Shown here: piece by piece, positions 1 through 5,136 of the stretch
How the letters are laid out: the number at the start of each line of letters is the position of its first letter
Position numbering within the stretch: the first letter of the stretch is position 1
Source of the DNA: Chloroflexota bacterium
Lineage (GTDB): Bacteria > Chloroflexota > Anaerolineae > J036 > Brachytrichaceae
Assembly (NCBI GenBank): GCA_021813225.1
Contig: JAKALH010000251.1
Span: 1 to 5,136, forward strand
DNA length: 5,136 bases
Reading direction: 5' to 3'
The notes under the pieces: model-generated
What the model was told of the DNA's origin: nothing
The model's input: the letters and a program-made list of their open reading frames with translations, nothing else
Database searches by the model: none
Program-made: the position numbers and the translations under genes

Positions 1-1
1 G

Positions 2-3000
2 ATACCGCTGATTATCCTCGCAGCAGCAGTCGCAATGCTCAGAGATAAACGGGACGGCTGGACGCCATTCCTTTCCGCAGGGATCGCATTAGTACTGGCA
101 GGTATCACCACCTTTGCCAGCTTCAGAATCACCCAGCCGTATGCATTCGTCGGCAACAGCGCCAGCGAATATGCCCTGACACTGCAGCAATGCAGCACAC
201 TTGGCAATGGCAACGCACTCACAAAGGTCTGTACTATTGGCGCACAACTGCCGCAATCCGTGCGCGAGATACTCACACCTTCTGTGCGCTGGATACAGCA
301 ACTGAATCTGGCCGAAGGGTATGTCGATGGCACCATCAGCGCACCGTTCGCGGACCAGTGGGCTAATCGTGCGCCAATTACCTTCCCCCTGATCAACCTG
401 GTTTTCTACGGGCTGGGTGTGCCGCTGGGGATAGCGGCGATACTGGGGTTTCTTTACGCAGCCCGGCAGTTGTGGCGTCGTCGGCGCTGGAAGGCTTATG
501 TCCTTCCGGTTTTCTGGGTCGGCTTTTACTTCTTTTACCAGTCCACACAATTCACCAAGTCTATTCGATACCTGGTGCCCATCTACCCGCTCGCGGCTCT
601 ATGCGCAGCTGTGGGCCTTCTGGCATTCTGGCGCTATGCGGGTCAGAAAGCTTTTTTCAATCGACTGTCGCAAGTCCCGCGAATCCGTTACATCCTGCTG
701 CAGCGAACAGCTACCGCCACACTGATCATCGTGCTGGCCGGCACGGCCCTGTGGGCAGAAGCTTATACGCAGATATTCAATGTGCCTGTCACACGGCTGA
801 CCGCATCACGGTGGGTCTTTTCGAATGTGCCCACCGCCGTCACCCTTCACTGGACAGACAAAACAGGCAGAAAATCGCAAACTCAATTGCCAGTTAAGGA
901 ACTGAACATCAAACCCGGCGCGGTTCAGGTGCTGCAGTTCCGCCTGGAACCACAACCGGGCAGGCTCATATCCAATGTGCAGATTGAGCTGAACCATGTT
1001 TCCGGACAGGGCGAAATGCAGGTCAGACTCGCATCGGCTGACGGGACGATCGTCCTGCAACGCGCCCAGTTGGCTGTCGATTCGACGCACACCCTCATTC
1101 CACTCGGGTCATTGGCGGTACTCTCCAGTCAGCCGTACAGGCTGGAGTTCCAGGCTATGACCGGCAGCGGGATAACCGCCCGAACCAGTGTTGTGGCCAA
1201 TGAACACTGGGATGACGCTGTGCCACAACCGATCGACGGAAAGGACCCCTATGGGAGCTACTATAACGGCCTGTCGACCAGCAGCGATGGGCAGATACAG
1301 AACTACAACGAAGATACTCCTGATAAACTGCCCCAGTTGCTGAACTGGCTGGATGAGGCGGATTACCTGGCCATCACCAGCAATCGGCTGTACGCATCGA
1401 TACCGCGTCTGCCCTGGCGATATCCAATGGCCTCTGAGTATTACCGCGCCCTGTTCAACGGCGAGCTGGGATTCGAGCTGGCCGCAGACTTCACCTCATT
1501 CCCGCGTCTGGGGCCTTTCATTTTCAACGACCAGGAGATGCCGCAGATCCTGGTAAGGTCGCACAATACACAGGGAACCAGTCCGGGCATTCAGGTGCCA
1601 TACCCGACGGCTGAAGAGGCCTTCTCCGTGTATGACCATCCGCGGGTTCTGATCTTCCGCAAGACGGCCGGCTACTCGCGCGCACTGGCTCAAAAGGTGC
1701 TGGGGAAGTATGACCTGACGCAGGTGATACAACAGACTCCACTGCAAACGGTCAATACGCCTCATGGTATGGTCTTCGACGACAGGACGCGAGCAGCACA
1801 GGAAAGCGGCGGAACCTGGAGCGATCTCTTCCCGCGCGACTCACTGTTGAATCAGTCACAGGCTGCTGCCGTCATCGCATGGGTACTCCTGGTGGAGCTA
1901 CTTGGCCTGTCGGTTTTCCCGATCATCGCGCTGTCAACATCGCGGCGCACGAAACTCGACTTGCGTCACCCGCTGCTGGACGCGGGTTACTCATTTTCCA
2001 AAGTCCTGGCGTTGTTGATTGTCGCCGCAGTGGTCTGGTGGTTGAGCAGCACAAGACTTACGATGTATACCGCGTTGCAGATCTGGGTGACCTGCGCTGC
2101 GGTATTTGCTGCCGGGCTGACCTTGTGGGTGCGCCATCGCGCCCGGCTTGCCGTTGTGCTCAGGCATCGCTGGAAGGTTATCCTGGCATCAGAGCTCGTC
2201 TTCCTGCTGGCGTTTGCGATATTTCTGGTAGTGCGAGCCGGCAACCCCGATCTGTGGCATCCATACATGGGCGGGGAAAAGCCCATGGACTTCGCATTCC
2301 TGAACGGCATCCTGAAATCCACTTACTTCCCGCCAATGGATCCATGGTTCAGCAACGGCTATATCAACTATTACTATTTCGGCTGGGTAATAATCGGCTC
2401 GCCGATAAAGGCTCTGGGAATCGACCCTTCCATCGCCTACAACCTCGTAATCCCTTTGCTGTTCGGACTGACCGCATCAGGCGCATTCGGGCTTGGCTCC
2501 ACTTTCTATGCCCGTTTGGGTGACCATAAGGGGGGCAGATGGTTTGACCAGGTCAAGCTGTCGCGTGCCATCATTGCCGGCTTGCTTGCTGCTCTGTTCG
2601 TAGTCGGACTGGGCAACTTACGCGAGATTGATGTTCTCGTACCAGCGTGGCAGCAATTAGGCGGCATCAAGAACGGTGTTGCCCCTCTCACGGCGTTGAT
2701 AGATGGTATTGTCAAATGGCTGGGACATGCCCCGCTCCCGATCTATCCTAACTGGCCGTACTGGAACCCTACCCGTCCCACCGCAGGATTAGCAGTCGAT
2801 TCAGTTCAAATCGCAGAATTCCCCCTGTTTACTTTTCTCTACGCCGATCTTCACGCGCACATGATGGCAATGCCAATCGCTTTTCTGGCACTGGCGTTTG
2901 CTCTCGCCTATGCACGCGGCGCGCGTCGGTGGCCCGCGATTGCGCTGGGGGCGCTTGCGGCAGGCGCCTTGTGGCCAACGAACTCATGGGATTATCCGAT

Positions 3001-4354
3001 CTATCTGCTGGTTGGCATCGCGGCTATTGTTATCGGCGCATTGCATTCAGGCAGGGACAGCCTGAACGCCCGATCCGCCCTGCAACTGATCGGCAAATCG
3101 CTGCCGGCTATTGCCTTATTCGGTCTGCTGACACGGGCATTCTATATCCCTTATCTTGAAAACTACGGCTCGGCGTACAACACCATCGAACCCTGGACGA
3201 CGGACCGAACACCGCTGGATGTCTACCTGACGATCTATGGCCTGTTCCTGGTCCCAATCGTAAGCTACTTCATCGCAGGTGTCTGGCGCAATATCAGACT
3301 GGCTTCGGATCGCTCAATCGCAGGTTGGGTCACTGGATTCCTGGCAATTGCACTCACACTCATACTCGTATTCATGGGTGTAAAGATCGCACTGATAGCA
3401 GTTCCTCTGGCGGCGCTGGCTTTCCTGGCAGCCATCATGCCGGGGACTTCGGGACAGACACGCATACTGTGGTTGCTCATGTCCGGCGCTTTCATGTTGA
3501 CGTTGTTCGTAGAGTTGTTCACACTGCGCGGCGACATCGGTCGCATGAACACGCTGTTCAAGTTTTACATTCAGGCCTGGCTGATACTGGGGGTCGCGTC
3601 GGCTGTTGTCGTCGTCTGGGTGTTCGAACGACTCGCCGAATTCATCGCAGAAAATGGTCGTGTCAGAGTGTTAACGGCTGCTGTGTTCCGGCCCGTCTAT
3701 ACTCTGGCATTAGCCTGTGTTGTCTTCCTGGCTGCGCTGTATCCTGCCTTTGCCATCCCTGCAAAGATGAATGACCGCTATGTCAGTAGCGCGCCGGCGG
3801 GGCTGGATGGCATGGTATACATGGTCAAGGCAATGCGAACAGAAGGCAATGGCGACCGGCAGAACACTTTCCCGTTGTTTGACGATTACCTGGCGATAAA
3901 GTGGATGCAGGATAACGTAAAAGGCTCACCGACGGTCATTGAAGGCACGACAGGCGGCGATCTGTATCGCTGGGGCAACCGATTTTCGATCTATACCGGT
4001 TTGCCGACAGTCATCGGCTGGCAATGGCACGAGCGCCAGCAACGCGCAGCGCTGAGCGACCAGATTGTCTACAATCGCGACAACGACGTCAGCACTTTTT
4101 ACTCGACGACGGATATTCAGAAGGCCCTGACACTGATACGCCGTTACAACGCGCGTTATATCATCCTCGGCCAGTTGGAGCGCAGTTATTATGACCCAGC
4201 CGGTCTGGCGAAGTTTCAACAAATGGTTGACAACGGCTTCCTGCGTATCGCTTATCGTGATGCAGGAACCACCGTCTATGCCGTCAATATTGGTGTGCCC
4301 GCGGCAACCGATATCAATTCGCAACCGATCGTGAGTCCGCATTATCCCTACTGA
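2..4354 (+). CDS. PMT-like glycosyltransferase fused to Chlor_Arch_YYY (DUF2298) membrane protein, 5' partial
   Basis: Probable GT-C-type membrane glycosyltransferase. The frame is open to the left edge (IPLIILAAAVA precedes the ATG at 35), and that ATG lies inside a hydrophobic stretch, so it is unlikely to be the true start; the N-terminus, where PMT-type catalytic acids lie, is missing. Numbering from the ATG at 35 (1439 residues): PMT/GT39-like end with membrane segments near 11-30, 117-143, 154-171, 179-199 and 226-244, plus FRITQPYAF (30-38), QWANR (108-112) and KSIRYLVPIYP (175-185). A soluble region follows (about 250-600) with TASRW (256-260), EHWDDAVP (390-397), SNRLYASIPRLPWRYPM (449-465) and AEEAFSVYDHP (526-536). 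The YYY region (about 605-1240, many membrane segments) has GGEKPMD (746-752), PPMDPW (766-771), YYYFG (779-783), DLHAH (938-942), NSWDYP (983-988) and RMNTLFKFY (1170-1178). The C-terminal soluble domain (about 1248-1439) has GWQWHERQQR (1328-1337). TGA stop at 4352-4354. Family membership is clear; the reaction is inferred, and donor and acceptor are unknown. Confidence 0.9.
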   Translation: MPLIILAAAVAMLRDKRDGWTPFLSAGIALVLAGITTFASFRITQPYAFVGNSASEYALTLQQCSTLGNGNALTKVCTIGAQLPQSVREILTPSVRWIQQLNLAEGYVDGTISAPFADQWANRAPITFPLINLVFYGLGVPLGIAAILGFLYAARQLWRRRRWKAYVLPVFWVGFYFFYQSTQFTKSIRYLVPIYPLAALCAAVGLLAFWRYAGQKAFFNRLSQVPRIRYILLQRTATATLIIVLAGTALWAEAYTQIFNVPVTRLTASRWVFSNVPTAVTLHWTDKTGRKSQTQLPVKELNIKPGAVQVLQFRLEPQPGRLISNVQIELNHVSGQGEMQVRLASADGTIVLQRAQLAVDSTHTLIPLGSLAVLSSQPYRLEFQAMTGSGITARTSVVANEHWDDAVPQPIDGKDPYGSYYNGLSTSSDGQIQNYNEDTPDKLPQLLNWLDEADYLAITSNRLYASIPRLPWRYPMASEYYRALFNGELGFELAADFTSFPRLGPFIFNDQEMPQILVRSHNTQGTSPGIQVPYPTAEEAFSVYDHPRVLIFRKTAGYSRALAQKVLGKYDLTQVIQQTPLQTVNTPHGMVFDDRTRAAQESGGTWSDLFPRDSLLNQSQAAAVIAWVLLVELLGLSVFPIIALSTSRRTKLDLRHPLLDAGYSFSKVLALLIVAAVVWWLSSTRLTMYTALQIWVTCAAVFAAGLTLWVRHRARLAVVLRHRWKVILASELVFLLAFAIFLVVRAGNPDLWHPYMGGEKPMDFAFLNGILKSTYFPPMDPWFSNGYINYYYFGWVIIGSPIKALGIDPSIAYNLVIPLLFGLTASGAFGLGSTFYARLGDHKGGRWFDQVKLSRAIIAGLLAALFVVGLGNLREIDVLVPAWQQLGGIKNGVAPLTALIDGIVKWLGHAPLPIYPNWPYWNPTRPTAGLAVDSVQIAEFPLFTFLYADLHAHMMAMPIAFLALAFALAYARGARRWPAIALGALAAGALWPTNSWDYPIYLLVGIAAIVIGALHSGRDSLNARSALQLIGKSLPAIALFGLLTRAFYIPYLENYGSAYNTIEPWTTDRTPLDVYLTIYGLFLVPIVSYFIAGVWRNIRLASDRSIAGWVTGFLAIALTLILVFMGVKIALIAVPLAALAFLAAIMPGTSGQTRILWLLMSGAFMLTLFVELFTLRGDIGRMNTLFKFYIQAWLILGVASAVVVVWVFERLAEFIAENGRVRVLTAAVFRPVYTLALACVVFLAALYPAFAIPAKMNDRYVSSAPAGLDGMVYMVKAMRTEGNGDRQNTFPLFDDYLAIKWMQDNVKGSPTVIEGTTGGDLYRWGNRFSIYTGLPTVIGWQWHERQQRAALSDQIVYNRDNDVSTFYSTTDIQKALTLIRRYNARYIILGQLERSYYDPAGLAKFQQMVDNGFLRIAYRDAGTTVYAVNIGVPAATDINSQPIVSPHYPY

Positions 4355-4397
4355 ATGTATTCATACACCAGTCGCCGCAACTTTGTATTAGCACATC
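4355..4397. other. Short intergenic gap between the two YYY genes
   Basis: These 43 bases separate the first stop codon from the next start. I see no purine-rich Shine-Dalgarno sequence at normal spacing before the ATG at 4398 (the preceding bases are TTAGCACATC), no GC-rich hairpin with a T-run, and no good -35/-10 pair. The only structure is a small inverted repeat, TGTAT-TC-ATACA, at 4356-4367, with a 2-base centre too tight for a normal hairpin. The gap fits two genes in one transcript, with the second translated from a weak or non-canonical initiation site. Confidence 0.6.
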
Positions 4398-5136
4398 ATG
4401 GTTGACGCACTTCTCTGGTATGTCTGGACTCAGGCATTTGCAGCAGGCGGCTGGGCTGTGTCGTCGCAGTGGCTGCGCCGCCTTCCGGACCGGGGGTACG
4501 CAGTCAGCAAGGCTCTGGGCATGCTGCTGGGTGGCTTCCTGTACTGGATGGTGGTCTCCCTTGGCGCAGCACGCAATGACCCAGGCGCCGTGATCCTCGC
4601 ACTCCTGTTGCTGCCCGCCATCAGTCTGGCATTGCGCCGCTTCAGGAAAACAACCCAGGGTGGTCAGGAAGCCGTCCTCCCCCGCCCGCGCATGCTGCCA
4701 ACCATCATCTGCGTCGAGGTGATCTTCACAGTCGCGTTTATCGGATGCGCCGTCTATCGATCGTATAACCCGGATATCACCAGCACCGGCGGCGAGAAGT
4801 TCATGGAATCCATGTATCTCAATGCCATTGTGCGCAGTCCGACCTTTCCGCCAAACGATGCCTGGCTGGCCGGTTTCCCGATCAGTTACTACTACTTCGG
4901 CTACATCATCCTCGCCATGCTGACGAAAGTCAGCGGCATAGCAGGCAGCATTGCGTTCAATCTCGGCGGAGCGATGATCTTCGCATTAGCGATTACCAGC
5001 GCGTACGGCCTGGGCTTTGACCTGTGGCACACCTACCAGGCACAGATCAAGGCCAGGTTGCCGTCGCTGAGGAGTGCGGTACTCGCAGGTCTGCTGACTG
5101 CGACCATGCTGGGTGTGATGGGCAACCAGGGCGGCC
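4398..5136 (+). CDS. Chlor_Arch_YYY (DUF2298) multi-spanning membrane protein, 3' partial
   Basis: Second YYY-family protein, cut by the right edge after 246 codons; the family is usually about 700-900 residues. An in-frame TAG at 4389-4391, two codons before the ATG at 4398, rules out an earlier ATG start, and the N-terminus MVDALLWYVW begins at once with the first membrane helix. Other likely helices are near 37-56, 63-80, 100-120, 162-180, 184-204 and 226-242. Signature motifs are GY..SK (33-38), NPD (124-126), GGEKFME (131-137), FPPNDAW (150-156) and YYYFG (164-168). These align with the YYY half of the upstream protein, with the same 33-residue distance from GGEK to YYY. Unlike that neighbour it has no PMT-like front half. 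It lies 43 bases downstream on the same strand, so co-transcription is likely. The family chemistry is not established; a GT-C-type glycosyltransferase or a partner of one is my inference. The DLHAH and RMNT motifs would lie beyond the window. Confidence 0.9.
   Translation, partial: MVDALLWYVWTQAFAAGGWAVSSQWLRRLPDRGYAVSKALGMLLGGFLYWMVVSLGAARNDPGAVILALLLLPAISLALRRFRKTTQGGQEAVLPRPRMLPTIICVEVIFTVAFIGCAVYRSYNPDITSTGGEKFMESMYLNAIVRSPTFPPNDAWLAGFPISYYYFGYIILAMLTKVSGIAGSIAFNLGGAMIFALAITSAYGLGFDLWHTYQAQIKARLPSLRSAVLAGLLTATMLGVMGNQGG

Noticed and set aside
35..37. ATG at 35 as the true start of the first gene
   Set aside because: The same frame continues open to the left edge with a hydrophobic stretch leading into the ATG, there is no ribosome binding site, and the protein begins mid-way through a PMT-like region.
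89..550. Minus-strand open frame of 153 codons
   Set aside because: Lies wholly opposite the large coding region; its translation is rich in Cys, Arg and Pro with no recognisable domain, typical of an antisense shadow.
1879..2523. Plus-strand open frame of 214 codons in another frame
   Set aside because: It overlaps the middle of the large gene, whose own frame shows clear family motifs (GGEKPMD, YYYFG) here; the alternative product has low-complexity Arg/Gly/Ala content and no motif.
3926..4342. Minus-strand open frame of 138 codons
   Set aside because: Antisense to the conserved C-terminal domain of the large gene; no start context or domain that supports it.
4356..4367. TGTAT-TC-ATACA inverted repeat between the genes as an operator or terminator
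   Set aside because: Only 5-base AT-rich arms with a 2-base centre and no T-run; too short to call and expected by chance.
4402..4593. Plus-strand 63-codon frame near the second gene
   Set aside because: It is shifted relative to the real frame starting at 4398, which stays open to the window edge and carries the YYY motifs.

Overview
The window holds two adjacent + strand genes for large, very hydrophobic membrane proteins. It has no RNA genes, mobile elements, CRISPR arrays or repeats that I can support. Both proteins carry the rare YYYFG signature and associated motifs of the Chlor_Arch_YYY / DUF2298 family (TIGR03662, Pfam DUF2298). From memory, that family is known mainly from Chloroflexota and some Archaea. 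With mid-50s GC by eye and a PMT-like glycosyltransferase region fused upstream of the YYY region, a Chloroflexota bacterium is the best guess. This rests on family distribution, not on any marker gene.

Region 1 (2-4354) is one long coding frame, already open at the left edge, so the gene starts outside the window. Its visible order is: the C-terminal membrane segments of a PMT/GT39-like glycosyltransferase; a large soluble region containing a beta-rich insert; a multi-spanning YYY membrane region; and a C-terminal soluble domain. It therefore looks like two GT-C-like units in one chain, each a membrane core followed by a soluble domain.

Region 2 (4355-4397) is a 43-base gap with no convincing promoter, ribosome binding site or terminator. 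Region 3 (4398-5136, running off the right edge) is the first 246 codons of a second YYY protein. It begins directly at the first YYY membrane helix and lacks the PMT-like half.

The spacing and shared strand suggest co-transcription. The likely role, by inference from the PMT-like half and GT-C-like layout, is transfer of sugars from a polyprenyl-phosphate carrier to a protein, lipid or polysaccharide at the outer face of the membrane. Donor, acceptor and catalytic activity are unknown. The most interesting points are the double-unit architecture, the paired paralogue, and the conserved acidic and histidine loops of a family with no assigned chemistry.
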